64,000 bases of DNA from Floccularia luteovirens (taxonomy: Eukaryota; Basidiomycota; Agaricomycetes; Agaricales; Squamanitaceae): positions 2,480,001-2,544,000 of the forward strand of contig VSJF01000003.1 in the NCBI GenBank assembly GCA_009739215.1. Direction: 5' to 3'. The position numbers were made by a program, and so were the translations under genes. The notes beneath the pieces were generated by a model that saw only the letters and a list, made by a program, of their open reading frames with translations, did not search any database and was not told the DNA's origin. This document shows positions 10,024 through 21,576 of this stretch, in pieces. Numbering within the stretch: the stretch's first letter is position 1; each line of letters begins with the position of its first letter.

Positions 10024-13000
10024 TCAGTGGATAAAGGGGTCTTCAATTAATCCCTTCTTCCAAGTTTCATTGCCAGCGGTTTGCATGGCTTTCTTCCATA
10101 AAGGAAAAAGGTAGAGCAAATATATGGAAAGTGGGAAATTACCATCGACTTGGAGTGTCCGTCTTTCACCCGTTGTGCAATGCTCTAACTTCTTTGCTTC
10201 TTTGTCTAAATCGAGGGAATGTCGTGTCAGAGAGCGGGCACATTGTGCCCATTCTACAATGGGAAGGAACTGGTTTAGGTATGACAGGGCCGGCAGAAAT
10301 GTGGAGTAAGCATCAAGCTGCATGAGAAAGGCTTGCAAGGTTCGCTTCACAGTTAGAACACTCTTAATATCTTCAGAGATTTCATTGAGAAATGTTTGTT
10401 CATCCTCTCCCAGCAAATCAGAGCAATGGTGTCAAATGACGTATAGGCAGGACACAACTAGAACCCAAAAGAATGATTCCGCATCATCGATGACAGTATG
10501 GACGATCTTGCCATCCGATCTCCTATTCTGGGGGTTCAAATTTTTGTGGACGTGAATCGACATGAACTCTTTAGTTCCCTAGGTCCGTTTAGACATGATA
10601 GTAACTAGGAACTGCAGAACCCACTGAGAGATGGGACCGAGATTGCTTCCCATCAGAGTCAACCTTCCTTACATGATCACCGTCAATAATAACTCCTGCC
10701 ATACCCTTGTTCTGTACCCTGGACTTCACATGTTCAAAAACTGCTGCCATGTCAGCGCCCTCATGAAAATTGTAGTCCTTGACAGCTAGCTCCACAATAC
10801 ATTCTGTGAAGATATTTGATGGATCGAATGGCTTGGTTGGGGGTTTACACAAATGATTAGGCAACATTAGAATGTTTCCCATACTGACGTCTCTGTGCGG
10901 ATACGGTCCTTTATCAACTAAAAACAGGTGACCTACACCATTACCATCAATAACCGGTCAGATGAGAAAGGAAGAATTAGATTCACCACACATAGCATTC
11001 GCCAAGATGTTGGCAAGGATTAGCTGTGCTCAAGCCTTCCACTCTAGATAGTACGAGACGGGGTTGGCGATACATAATGCCCTCATCAGGTGGGCGTTTG
11101 ATTTCCTGTCCAGAAAAGAAGACATATTTGTGCTTATTTTTCTGTCTGTCTGCTGGAAGTCCTCCTTTACAGATAGTTGGCAGGCATGTGAAGGGCTCGG
11201 ATTCGCCTAAGGTAGATGTCATCCAAACACGAGAAAGTCACGTGGACAGCTTGTGACAATTTCGGAAAAGGAGAAACTGCTGAAAAGCACTTTCATCATC
11301 TGAAAATGGAATATCTGATCAATGAGGCCAATTTTAGATAGATCTGATTAATAGACTGTGCTTACAGATTTTCTTTTGTTCGAGAACTTAAGCTGTAATA
11401 AGCCAAATGAAACTTTGTGCAGCGTGCTTAGAGTGAATTTGCGACGCGGTCCTTTCGTTTTATGGATGCTTATGAACGCGCTTTAAATGGTAGACAAGCG
11501 GCTTGGACTGCACGTAGATATAGGGGGCATAGGGTGTTCCGTGTGAGATATTGGAAGAATTAGAGAAGGAGGAAATCGTTTAGGTGGTTTATCTCACCGG
11601 GTACTCATATCATTTGTCATCCTGATAAGTACTTACTACTTCAATTGACAATTTTCAAGAATCGACTCACCCGATAAGCTCAAAAATTCTCAGGAATATA
11701 AAAAGCTACTCTACAAACAGTTCTTATAGTGTAAAACCATATATTTCATCCGTCAACTCGAGATAACGAGTCTTCAAGGAAAGTTTCCTTAAACATTCGG
11801 TCACACAAGTAACGGCACGTGGGTTTATCGTATTTGGATGACACCTACCTTAAAATATTGATAATTCCCAGATAGCCCTGAACTGAACTGAAGACTTCAC
11901 TCTCCTTGACTTGCTTGGAGCCAGGAAATGATACCTTCGCCACAAGATGCTTGAAAGCGTCATTTGATGAATCGACAGGCTTATCAAAAATCAAAGTTTG
12001 CTTTTTCTGAATCAACCAGCGTTCCTTCCCTTCCACTGTGATTTTAGCTTGCAACTCATGAATCCGGTAATTTGTATTTGGTGTATTGTCCTGACGTTCG
12101 AGGTCCACTACAAGTATAGCCTTGCCTGCAAAGCAGATGCGATGGCAAATGACGATCTTGTAAACACCAAGGGACTTTGGGAGGAGAATATAGTCTTCAA
12201 AGCGAGACACATCATATCCCATGCCTGCAACATTATCAATCAGCAGAAGGCCAACCATTACCTTGAGAAACGTTTGAAGCGGCTTTTTAATCTCATCGTT
12301 ATTACCCCCTTTTTCACCCGGACATAGGGGAATTTTGAATTTGGGAGTATGAACAACCCCTCGACGGTGGTAGATGGAAACGATGAACTCAAAGCTCTGA
12401 TATTGATAGAGGATACCAACAATGAAGTGGCGGTAATGTTGCGCGTGAAATGCTGACCGTGCATAAGTGGCTGCTTGTTGCATGATCTCGTGCCAATCAC
12501 ATCCAACCTCCACAAACTGACGTATATCACTTCGAGTCACTTTCATAGATTTGAACTTTTCTTCTGAAAGTCGCTCGAATGCAGAAGGGGGTAGGATCAC
12601 CAGTTTGTTTGATTTGATACTTGAATCTTTGTCCGGAAATGGCTTAGCAGGGAGGTGACCGAAAAAAGCGAAGGATCGTTGAACAACATAATCTTGTCGG
12701 GTTTCAGGTTCTCTTGGTCCGCAATTAGCTGGGTAAGGGCATAGGCTAGATCCAGCTTGTTGGGAGTAACGTAGACCGCTTTACTCCATGTCACAAAGGT
12801 ATGTTTAACGAAGGTCCAATTTTCTGTTGGTATTTGTTTCAGCCGCAGATATTCCAAAGTAATGAAATTAACGATATTCAAAAAATGCATGATGTTAGGG
12901 TAATAGTCCCTCTCATTCATCTTTTTACTGGAGGCGTCAGATTTCTCCATTATGATCTTGTCGTAGAGTGATGGTATAGAATCTGCAGCGTAGGCTATTT

Positions 13001-13227
13001 TTTATTAGGTCAACTGGAGGTTGTGAAAATATATTTTGGCAGTGATTTATTATGTTGGGACATTGGAAGCAGTAGCCACTGAGTTCCCGCTCTATGACAC
13101 GTTTCATTTTGCTTTGTTGAATTATTGGGTCTTCACTTTCCTTATTATTCTCGGCGGCGATAATGTTTATAAGATTGGTAATGAAGGAGCTCTCCGTCGA
13201 GAACGTGGGGCGACAAGGGGTGCTCAT
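10024..13227 (-). CDS. FunK1-type fungal protein kinase
   Basis: A multi-exon gene starting MSTPCRPTFSTESSF at 13227. A first block (SIPSLYDKIIME; then EENLKPDKIM-like text) leads to a 251-codon exon at 11845..12600 with ATYARSAFHAQHYRHFIVG and FIVSIYHRRGV, typical of the N-lobe region of the fungal FunK1 family. Next come RQPRLVLSRVEGL, then an exon with the catalytic loop PHRDVSMGNIL (HRD Asp and the Asn are present), then VIIDGDHVRK where other kinases have DFG. An exon with VHTVIDDAESFFWVLV matches the FunK1 HTxxDDLESFFWVL block. FunK1 kinases are expanded in mushroom genomes and of mostly unknown role. The D-G-D in place of D-F-D/DFG is unusual, but it looks complete. The C-terminus at 10024 is the least certain part. 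Confidence 0.75.
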
Positions 13228-13796
13228 GGATAAAGCAACACCATTCAAGTTGAAGTTGGTTGTAGCATTGCCAGTCTGATCCGATGCAAGGCTTTGTGTC
13301 GGTTGATTATGGTGAACCAGTCTTATCCACAGATGGTAAGGTGTGGATCACTGGCAGGATGTCCCACGATTAATTTGATGACATCATACCAGATTTAGAA
13401 TGTAACCGATCCATGTTTCTGCACACGCACGTGCACAATCTTCGTCTGCATAAACTCTGGACGATATGCACTATGTTTGTGTGTATATATGCGCGATTTT
13501 TATGGACACGAAACATATGTATGTTATCAGCTACAAAAGACAACTATTTTACAATACTAGCGAACGTTTTCTACTTTGTTTATGCCATATTGGGAGGGAT
13601 TAAAATGAAAGTTTCTGTGCATCTCGGCCTTATACATTACATTAAGTGTGAGGTATAGCAACAATACAAAAGTACTCACTTCGACAGACTTGATGTCAAC
13701 TGGCCTAGTAGCGCGACAGACGAGGCAACGGCCATGAACGTATCGGATGCGTCTAACAAGAGGAACTCAAAAGCCTGTCGAAGTGATAGTGGCACA

Positions 13797-14709
13797 TCAA
13801 AGCTCTTTAGAAGATGGCTTGGGTGCCACAATCTCTCTTGCGCGCTCAACTAATTTGCTGATATACAAAATATCACTGAGAAATACAAAATAAGACACCC
13901 TAGTAAAAGTACATACCGAAGAGCTTGTAATTCATTGAACAATTTGAGATATGTTGGATTTCCGCTTTTCAAGAGGGTGTCATGGTCAAGAGATTTGACT
14001 TGTTCGAGAAAGTTATTTGGCTGCATTTTCAAATACTGTTGGCAGTGTTCTCGCGTACGTTTGTGGTTTGGAACTACTGTCTTAGTTCGGGAACCCGCAA
14101 CTTGAGCTCGATGATAGTATGGTTGGTTATGATAAGTGCTTCTTGAGACTTTTTTTTACGAAACTTGCAGTAACGAGCGCAATCACAGAAGTATGACCGA
14201 TTGGAAGGCGTTTCGAAAGATTATTATTTGAAATATAACAGACTTACGTTATTTATGTATATTTGTCGATATAACAAAATTGGTTGCATTAAAGTGAGCG
14301 TATATGCGCTAGTTTCAACAATAATATTGCATAATTATGACATATATAGGGCTACTTACGAGGCTCTAAAGAGTAATCTTGATGACACTCTGAATAGTAC
14401 AAACCCTTGGGTTCTCTCTGGTGGCTTTGACGACGCTGTCTTCAGTCTCCATCCATTCCTGTATCCACTTCCTGTAGAGTTTCCGTACGAAACTTAATAG
14501 TAAACACGCTAGCTACTTTACTATTAGTATAGTTTGTAAGGAAAGGAAGGAACGTTCTCACCTCAGTGTTTGCGTGGTCAAACGACTGAGGTGTTCGGAA
14601 AATATTAAGATGTTTAAATATTTTAAAGAACAGATAGGCTATACCTTTTCGAGGTAGCGTAAAAAGGGAAAACAAACGAATCTACTTTTAAGTGATCAAA
14701 GGAGGACAT
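13797..14709 (-). CDS. Unrecognised small multi-exon gene
   Basis: Pieces on the minus strand splice sensibly but match no family I know. Exon 1 starts MSSFDHLKVDSFVFPFYATS at 14709. Later exons give RKWIQEWMETEDSVVKATR, and near the end HKRTREHCQQYLKMQPNNF followed by HDTLLKSGNPTYLKLFNELQ. A GTATGT...CAG intron (about 13858-13915) then joins to KLVERAREIVAPKPSSKEL and a stop. The predicted product is about 150 residues, soluble, charged and mostly helical. The middle intron or introns (about 14110-14390) are unresolved, so the join there is a guess. It lies upstream of the FunK1 gene on the same strand with 570 bp between them. Confidence 0.45.
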
Positions 14710-15375
14710 GAAAAAGGAATGGTATGATTATTAATGCAGGTGTTAATAAAAGGAATGGTATAATAAAATGAAGGTGCGTTATGTCCGATGAATTTGGGTG
14801 CGCATTTGGACTTGCGCGCGCTTGTTATTTCAACACTTCCTAAAGTAAACTACCCCAAAGTCCAATACTGGGAGCGTAAAGAAATAAAAAGGTGAAGACA
14901 ATGACAAGGTAAAATTTGATGACAAGATTCCATATTAATTTAATACAGGCTTACAGCCACACAATGGCTTAGAATACAAGACTCAAGGCGCTCGATGAAA
15001 GCTCCAACTTCCCCCTCCCCGGATCTGGTAGGAGGATATGTTAGTCGCTCTTGATGGCTTCGGAACTTTCCTGTCATACACAACTACACTTATCTGTTGC
15101 ACATGGTCTCTAATCTGAAACATATATCTCTTACTGAACTTGACAAAAGAGTGAAGAGATCGAAAATTTGATAGGTAAGGAATATTTAGATCAATACAGA
15201 CTCTTCTTATCTCGTTCGCTTGTACTTAGAAGTAATCTGGCAGCGAACGTGCTTGGAAGTTGGAATCTACTACTGAAAAGATCTCAGGAAAAGATCTCGA
15301 GTTATTGTGGTGTCTAACCATATGTTTCCAAAGTCTACCGATTCAGTACGACCTCCACAAAATGTTCTACTTAAA
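14710..15375 (+). other. Intergenic region upstream of tRNA-Met
   Basis: No ORF of note. There is a short imperfect direct repeat, AAAGGAATGGTAT, at about 14715 and 14753. Nothing else was seen. Confidence 0.45.
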
Positions 15376-15479
15376 GCCTTCTTGGCTCAGTTGGCTAGAG
15401 CGCAGGTCTCATAGTAGAATATGAGGCTCCTATTGGAGCTGCAATCCTGAGGTCGCAAGTTCGAGCCTTGCAGAGGGCA
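15376..15479 (+). tRNA. Elongator tRNA-Met (CAU), with 30-nt intron
   Basis: The sequence folds as a 74-nt tRNA: acceptor stem GCCTTCT / AGAGGGC with one G-U pair; D arm GCTC...GAGC; anticodon arm CAGGT-CTCATAA-TCCTG with anticodon CAT at 15410-15412; T arm GCAAG-TTCGAGC-CTTGC; discriminator A. The T-T mismatch closing the anticodon loop also occurs in yeast elongator tRNA-Met. A 30-nt intron (15414..15443) sits after position 37, the canonical site, and contains ATATGAG. That can pair with the anticodon loop, as the splicing endonuclease expects. Box A and box B (GTTCGAGCC) are intact. Confidence 0.93.
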
Positions 15480-15672
15480 TACCTTTCCCTTTTGCTCTAG
15501 GCTCTGAAAGACTCTCGGAATTTTATAACGTATGTAATATATTCGATGCACATAAAACAACAGAAAACGATTTCTCTTACTCATACTTCATTCATTCATT
15601 ATTCTATGGACCTCGCTTTTCGCAACGAACATAGATAGCATCCCAACATTGACATTGGCGTGGAGGCAACGT

Positions 15673-16680
15673 TCATTTACGTGGCATCCCAACGTTTTCC
15701 CTATAAGAAGGTGACATCGCATTCAGTAATGAATTAGATCCCAAAAACATTGAACATACTTGAATCGTCCCTGGAAATTTCCTGGAGGGGAATACCGACA
15801 TACGACGTATTTAGATGGCTGTTGGAAAATAGTGCCACCTGGACAGTTGGAAATGTAGCATGCAACGCCTTTGCTGCTCTTCCAGACAACCTGTAATGTG
15901 GCAAAGGTGGCAAGTTGAGTGGAATGAACGACGACTCATTTAATCCGATAACTTACTTGAGTGAAGTGTCCAGTTCCGGGTGTAAATCCGGGTTTGTTAT
16001 CTGAGTAAGGGTAAGAATATATAAGAATGGCTAGTCTTGAGATTCGTCATACAATCATATTTTGCTAGAAGGCAAAAGAAGAATTAGCCATCCGTTCGGT
16101 ACATCCTCAGTTTTGTTACAACGTACAAGCCTCATCCATCCAATCTTTCAGACCAGTCGAGAACCCATATGAGTTACCAGTTCCTGCAGCCTATACGATT
16201 TGCTTAGCTTGCCACTGATAAAAATAAGAAACCCCATTACCAAGTTTTCTCCGTACTGGCCCTTTCCGTTGCTGTGGTACATTTTGTCAGTCAGAAATTT
16301 TGGAAATATAGAGCGAACAACAGCAACCTGTGTTGGAATTTGCAACCTCTAGCCCACTGATTAGTTCCTGCATAAAGCCCCTCATCCCAAGTAAGGGGAG
16401 AGGCACCATATTTTGCTCTATATGCATTATGTTGCCTGACGACTTCTGTCTTCCAGTCTGCCATGATAGCATCGTCTTCTGATTCTCCCATAGCTTCAAA
16501 GCCGCTTGCGTCGAGTTCAAAAGGAGTAAACACTATCTGACCACTCTCTGGGAGAGCGGACGCGTCATTGTATGAAAGGAGGTCTAAATCTACATTGAAA
16601 TCGTCGTATGAAGATGTGGGCATCCCGCAAACAGCAAGTGCGAGAGTGACAGCAGAAACGAGAACGAGTTGGAAGCGCAT
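15673..16680 (-). CDS. Secreted CAP/PR-1-like protein
   Basis: Starts MRFQLVLVSAVTLALAVCGM, a clear signal peptide. A ~60-residue acidic Ser/Asp-rich spacer then leads to one CAP (SCP/TAPS) domain: VRQHNAYRAKYGASPLTW, LYAGTNQWARGCKFQHS, then across introns NGKGQYGENLAAGTG, LKDWMDEA, GHFTQVVWKSSKGVAC and VVCRYSPPGNFQGRFKENVG. Both CAP-cavity histidines (in RQHNAYR and GHFTQ) and the acidic residue of GEN are present, so the sterol or lipid-binding fold should be intact. Fungal PR-1 (Pry) proteins export sterols and occur in fruiting or host contact. There are about five exons. A TATAAAT lies 65-71 bp upstream (16745..16751 on the minus strand). Confidence 0.9.
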
Positions 16681-17557
16681 ATCTGTTGGGAGTTGGGAGT
16701 TGTGGAAGAATCAAGATGTTGGGTTGAAGCTGAATCGACTGATAATTTATACCTTTCCATTACCAAGGAGTCGCACATTTTCGAAGAACATTCTCCATAG
16801 AGGTGATGAAACCATAACATCGGAACTACAATACTAACGATGTGCGCCCATAACACAGGTACTTACGATAGGTTTTCGTGTGAGACATTCAAAACTTTGC
16901 AGGGTCAGCGTTCTTTGCTAACACGAAACGATGGGAAAGCCTCTGAATTACAATTGGGTGAGTAAAATATGCGTTTTGACGCCTGGAATTGAGGTTTTAC
17001 CTCATACAAAGAGGCTGAAATGCGCCCATGCTCGTGCCAACCTATCTTGGACATTGTTACCAATGACAGAAATGCTCTGATCCCTCGTCTGGCATCCGCG
17101 CTGGGCGGGACAAACCTGGGTACCTGTAAGAGTGATTAAACGGAACTGTTCTGGCCCCAGATGGTCACAAGATACTAGGACCGTACGTCCCTTTAATCTG
17201 CATATCACCGTTCAAAGGTGTCATGTATAAGATATGTGAGATAAGCAAAGGACGAGCTCCTTATTGGCACCGACCACATCGGTTACATGATTGAAATCGC
17301 TGCTCCGTTCGCACCGAGACTGGACCTGAATGGCGGAGGGAATACAAAACCGTTTTCATGTTTATTAATATCATCTACGTGTGTCGAATTCATATTGCGT
17401 TACTTTGGGTGGTACAATTTGCGATCATTTCAAGCCATTGCCATCGGTACTGGTACTTAGTTGGGCTGTCTAGGAAAATATATTTCACAGGAACTAGAAT
17501 TACCATCTTGAGTTGTAAAGCGGTACATATCAGAAGAAACACGCACAACTTGCTATT
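16681..17557 (-). other. Intergenic region
   Basis: Contains the CAP-gene promoter (TATAAAT on the minus strand at 16745..16751). A 68-codon minus-strand ORF at 17002..17208 has no family resemblance, and no splice partner was found for it. Otherwise nothing was seen. Confidence 0.45.
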
Positions 17558-17833
17558 TCATAGCTCATCCCCAGTCCTCTTCACACGCTGCTTTGGGTTC
17601 TGTATATCAACGCGCAAAACGCCATCGGCACCTTCCAAAGTGCTGAGAATGTTTTCACCAGAGCTTTGCCAAACACCCTTGGTGACTCCAAAGAGTTGTA
17701 CATCCTTGAGCTGCCCAACTTGTCCAACATGTGTTAACGAAGGATGTATATTGGTCAAAGAAGATGGATCAGATGAAAAAGACGACGCTGCTGATAGAGT
17801 GACCACTAGATATGTGTGATTTTCGTAATCCAT
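17558..17833 (-). CDS. Small conserved-looking protein, unknown function
   Basis: Intronless 91-codon ORF starting MDYENHTYLVVTLSAASSF, with a central HPSLTHVGQVGQLKDVQLFG and a basic, hydrophilic C-terminus (DIQNPKQRVKRTGDEL). Its composition is even and protein-like. It is divergent from the inositol polyphosphate multikinase gene, with 144 bp between start codons, which suggests a shared promoter. The terminal DEL resembles an ER-retention signal, but there is no signal peptide to send it to the ER, so I give that no weight. The product is probably cytosolic or nuclear. I do not recognise the family. Confidence 0.6.
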   Translation of the reverse strand: MDYENHTYLVVTLSAASSFSSDPSSLTNIHPSLTHVGQVGQLKDVQLFGVTKGVWQSSGENILSTLEGADGVLRVDIQNPKQRVKRTGDEL

Positions 17834-17977
17834 TCAAGTTGGTGATTGTTGTGTAGTTGTTGGTATGCAAGATCATCGATCAGCCTTCTGACTTTGGCCA
17901 ATTGTCTGTCCAATCACGGTATACGCACTCAGCATGAATTGTCGAAGACCCTATCCCCCTGTATTCGATCCATCATC

Positions 17978-19052
17978 ATGTCTATACCACTTGACCATCC
18001 TCATGCATTAGAATCTCAAGTGGGCGGACATGCAGGAGTAATGACAACCGAAGATGGCTCATTGCTGATCAAACCAGCCTCGCCACTTGAACTTCAATTC
18101 TACCAATCGGCTCAATCACAGCCTCAGTTCAAGGCGCTAAAGCCATTCTTGCCCAAATTCCTTGGTACACTTAAGCTAGAAGGGCAAGTAGACGAAAGCT
18201 CGACTGGGGAGGGTATTTCCTTGAAACCGGCTACGGAAAAGAAAGATAAGTTCCAGAGCGTCTTCACTTGGGCACTCGTGCGATCATGTATTGAACTTCA
18301 CGATTACAGTCCATTGTCCTAGAAAACCTTTCTTTTCCTTTCCTCAAACCGAATATCCTCGATATCAAATTGGGAACAGTGCTATATGATAGGAATGCGT
18401 CACCAGAGAAGGTTACGCGTATGGAAAAGACCGCCCGTGATACCACTTCGTTTGAATCAGGCGTACGACTTACCGGATTTCAAGTGTGTGCTCCTAAAGC
18501 ATATGGATATCCGTCTTGCGAAATTGAATTTTAGATATATAGGTCTACGACAATATAACTGGTCAAGCTGTCAACACCCCCAAGTCATATGGGAAAAGTA
18601 TCAAAGTTGCGGATCTACCAGATGGTATCGCTCGATTTTTCCCGGTTGCGTCGGAGACATCGACAAGCGGACTTCCACGAGATACGCTTCTCCCTATCAT
18701 TCGTGCAATCAGAGATGAAGTTGCTGAGATAAGGGATGCGTTCTCCTCAATTGAAGTCCGTATGGTAGGGGGAAGTCTTCTCGTGATATATGAAGCCGAT
18801 CACGCTCGTGCTGAAGAGGGAGTAAAACGAATCGCGACGGAGGAAGGCGATGATGATGAAAATGATGATGATGATGATGATGATGATTCAAGTGACATTG
18901 ACCGTCCTGGACCGTGTTATGTAGTGAAGCTTATCGACTTTGCTCATACTGACCTCACACCAGGAGAGGGACCTGATAACGGGGTTCTGCTTGGCATGGA
19001 TACAGTCCTGTCTTTGTTGGATGGCAGAATAAAAGAAATCAGTAGAGGGTAG
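17978..19052 (+). CDS. ARG82: Inositol polyphosphate multikinase (Arg82/IPMK family)
   Basis: Kinase that phosphorylates Ins(1,4,5)P3 to InsP4/InsP5 on the route to InsP6 and pyrophosphates; the yeast homologue also has a transcriptional role. Exon 1 starts MSIPLDHPHALESQVGGHAG. Splicing then gives SIVLENLSFPFLKP, the catalytic P-x-x-x-D-x-K-x-G motif as PNILDIKLG, a GGSLLVIYE block holding the family SLL signature, and the metal-binding IDFAHT. A (GAT)n microsatellite at about 18850-18890 encodes a run of Asp within an acidic insert just before the last domain. Acidic inserts in this place are known in the family, and the repeat may vary in length between strains. About four exons; the first donor is GTCTTC. 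The protein ends LLDGRIKEISRG. Confidence 0.9.
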
Positions 19053-19104
19053 AACGAGTAATCTGTTTGTAAATTTTAAAAAAATCTGTGCAAAACGAAA
19101 TATA

Positions 19105-19370
19105 GGTTTGCGGAAAGCTCGAGCCACTGCGCGACTGACGACATGCCCTTGTCTCCGAAGACTAACTCGGCGAGGCCTGCAGGTTGCGGAATTGCTTCCC
19201 TGGCCAATCAAGGTCTGATTATTCCAAGCCCAGATCACTCCTTACGGAGCGAGAAGCTGTGGATACCAAGTTTTCTGGAGGGGACAGTCTTGAACCAGCG
19301 CACTGATGGCTTTAGCCGATGAGAGGTACTACCCGCATTCCCGGTTTAAGGCCACTACAGCCGTTACACC
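19105..19370 (+). ncRNA. RPR1: Probable nuclear RNase P RNA
   Basis: A GC-richer stretch of about 266 nt between two genes, with no ORF. Compared by eye with human H1 RNA as I remember it. The ends GGTTTGCGG and CCGTTACACC can pair as P1. CAGATCACTCC leads into a perfect CTCC-TTAC-GGAG hairpin (P12 position). This is followed by GAGAAGCTGTGGA, matching the CR-III region (GAGAUGCCGUGGA in H1). The 3' part GACAGTCTTGAACCAGCG...GATGGCT...GATGAGAGGTAC-TACCC closely follows the H1 order (CR-IV and the hairpin after it). An AT-rich TTTTAAAAAAAT lies about 25 bp upstream of the proposed 5' end. The P4 pairing (CR-I/CR-V) was not resolved. No T-run terminator was seen directly after the 3' end. Other structured RNAs are possible. 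Confidence 0.55.
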
Positions 19371-19474
19371 ATTGTACAGTATTTATTCAATAAATTTATT
19401 ACTCTCTAGTCCACATTGAGATTGTGACAAACTTTTTGACCGCTTCCTTGAAACTTTCCCTGTAAACATCTTCA

Positions 19475-21067
19475 ATGGCACCGTCGACAGATTCTCTGTC
19501 CGCACTTCGACAGGCAATAAAAGCTCATAGATCAGTCACTTATGCTAACCATGATGGCCCTTGCTCCTCTCTCATCAAAGCAACAACACTGGTCATAGAA
19601 GGGACCTCATTTCCGAAATCCAGTCCAACCCGATATCGTAAACCGGGTTCAACAGGCTCAACACCTCAGGAACTATACTCTACAGAAGCGGTGTACTTGG
19701 CATGGCTACTGAAAGATGCTCCTGGTGCAGAGTATATGAAACAAGCCCGAGAGAATGGCTTGTCTGTTGGTTTCGTCAGTGTCACTGACAGAAAGAATGT
19801 GGTAGACTGGCTGGAAGGTCGGACTGCAGATCATGAACGTATCGTACCACTGGACAGTAAGTAATATTCCATCACTTCATGTTTCTCATTCTAAATAATA
19901 GCAGACTCAACAACCCCTCCTGGAACACCACCAAGAACTTCCAACCATGCATTACCAGCTACACCCCGTACTTCAACCACCGGAGAACCAACGTCATCAC
20001 CATCAAAACGCAGATATGTTGCTGATACACAAGACATTGAGGTCGTGAAAAAGATCAGACAAAATGAGGTCGAGTTGAGGGATCGGACTACAGTCCTTCG
20101 TGGGATTAAACCAAATGCAAGTTTCAGTTTTGGAAACCAAAGTAGTACCTCAGCTGATGCATATGTCACAGAACTTTTCCGGAATAAAAACAGTCTATTC
20201 CGATAAGCTCAAGAAACTGAAGGAAGCAAGTAGGGGGGGTTCCACAACCACTCCTGCAGGCTTGACTCCAGACTCAAAAATGCATGCCCGCAAACCTCGT
20301 AAGCTATCACGAATCTAAATCAATTAGATCAAAGTTCTCTTACACGCAAACCTTAGGCAACAGCAATCCTATTATTATGATTTCATCTTCCCCCACAGCC
20401 CTCATAACTATGCACAATGTTCGACGATTTTTGCAAGAATCAACGTGAGCACTATCTTCTTACCTGTCTCCTTTCTAACCATACCCTCCTAGATTCGAGC
20501 CATCGCAGGATGCTCGCACCCGCGCAGCTGCAGAAGGAAATCCACGACCTGAAGACCTTATTCCAATCTATCGCCGCCGCACCAACATTGACTCCAGTGG
20601 CAAGGAGACCGTTATTCAAGTACGCTACAACGTGGTAGATAGCGTAGAGGCTTTGTCCAAGATTGGTGCTGACGCATGGGACCGTGTTGTGTGCGTCATG
20701 ACAACAGGACAAGCCTGGCAATTCAGGCCATATAAGTGGAGCGATCCACGGCAATTGTTCCACCATGGTACACACAGATTTCTGTTAGATGTACTCGCTC
20801 GTAATCGTGATTGATTCGTCTTTCTTCAGTTAAAGGAATCCATGTCACTTGGTCAAATGATCCTCCCAACCCCAAAATAAAAGATTGGAACGTCACAGAA
20901 CTCAAGGTCTGTAAAATCTTTCCACTTTTTTGTTCGTATTCCTTCATATGCGCCCGACTTAGATCGATCCACACCGTCGACATGTCGACAAATCTGTAGT
21001 CGCGCATTTTTGGAAAACGCTTGATTCCTGGATGCTCACGAACAAGCCATGGTTGATGAAGACATGA
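19475..21067 (+). CDS. CDC73: Cdc73 (parafibromin), Paf1 complex subunit
   Basis: Nuclear transcription-elongation factor, part of the Paf1 complex on RNA polymerase II. The N-terminal exon (MAPSTDSLSALRQAIKAHRS ... STEAVYLAWLLKDAP ... VGFVSVTDRKNVVDWLEG) is the conserved parafibromin N-terminus. A TP/S-rich linker follows, then the Paf1-binding segment EVVKKIRQNEVELRDRTTVL. The C-terminal GTPase-like fold contains NPIIMISSSPTALITMHNVR, GKETVIQVRYNVVDS, WDRVVCVMTTGQAWQFRPY and VKGIHVTWSNDPPNPKIKDW. It ends LTNKPWLMKT. About seven exons. The intron after GIKPN starts with GC (GCAAGT) rather than GT at 20116; this is the only way to join in frame to NFSGIKTVYSDKLKKL. Confidence 0.93.
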
Positions 21068-21576
21068 AGAATGCAACCGATATAATTTTTGATCGGTCCT
21101 CATGCATACACGAGCACTTCATGATGTAATTCTTGCCTTCGACTCGTTTATTCCTTGTAATGTTACGTCGAAACTGACTTATTGCATACTGTGGCTGAGT
21201 GCTGTTTTTGCGTTCGTCAAGCATAAAACTCCCCATTCAAGTATCAAAACTTTGCGCTGAGTATGGGTCAAGCTTTTTGTTTTGCTTTAGAAGGAAGGAC
21301 TCATCTTGCAGGTCTATCGAATGAGGTTCGAAGCGGGGAGACTAACAGGGGAAAATGTGTCTCGGCACGTTCGGCACTTTCTGGAAAACCTATCCATTCG
21401 TACATAAACAAAGTTTCGTATTACTATTGTGATGCCACGTTGTTTCAGTGTGGCCTAAGAGGTAATGAGAGGGAGGTTATCGTGCGGATGTGTTTCTCTC
21501 AGTCTAATTAACAGATATTTCTTGCTGGAGAATCACCCTTTCTCCCGCTATAACCAAATCCGATTTAACATACAGA
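21068..21576 (+). other. Intergenic region between CDC73 and eIF4G
   Basis: Holds the CDC73 3' UTR and the eIF4G promoter. A plus-strand ORF at 21263..21511 and minus-strand ORFs have no recognisable features. Confidence 0.45.

Noticed and set aside
17358..17819. 153-codon plus-strand ORF
   Set aside because: Antisense to the better-supported 91-codon minus-strand gene; Cys-rich text arises from the reverse complement.
19105..19370. SRP RNA, U2/U3 snRNA or 5S rRNA on either strand of this block
   Set aside because: The minus strand starts GGCTGTAGTGGC like an SRP Alu domain, but no helix-8 signature was found; 5S, U2 and U3 boxes are absent; the plus strand fits RNase P RNA better.
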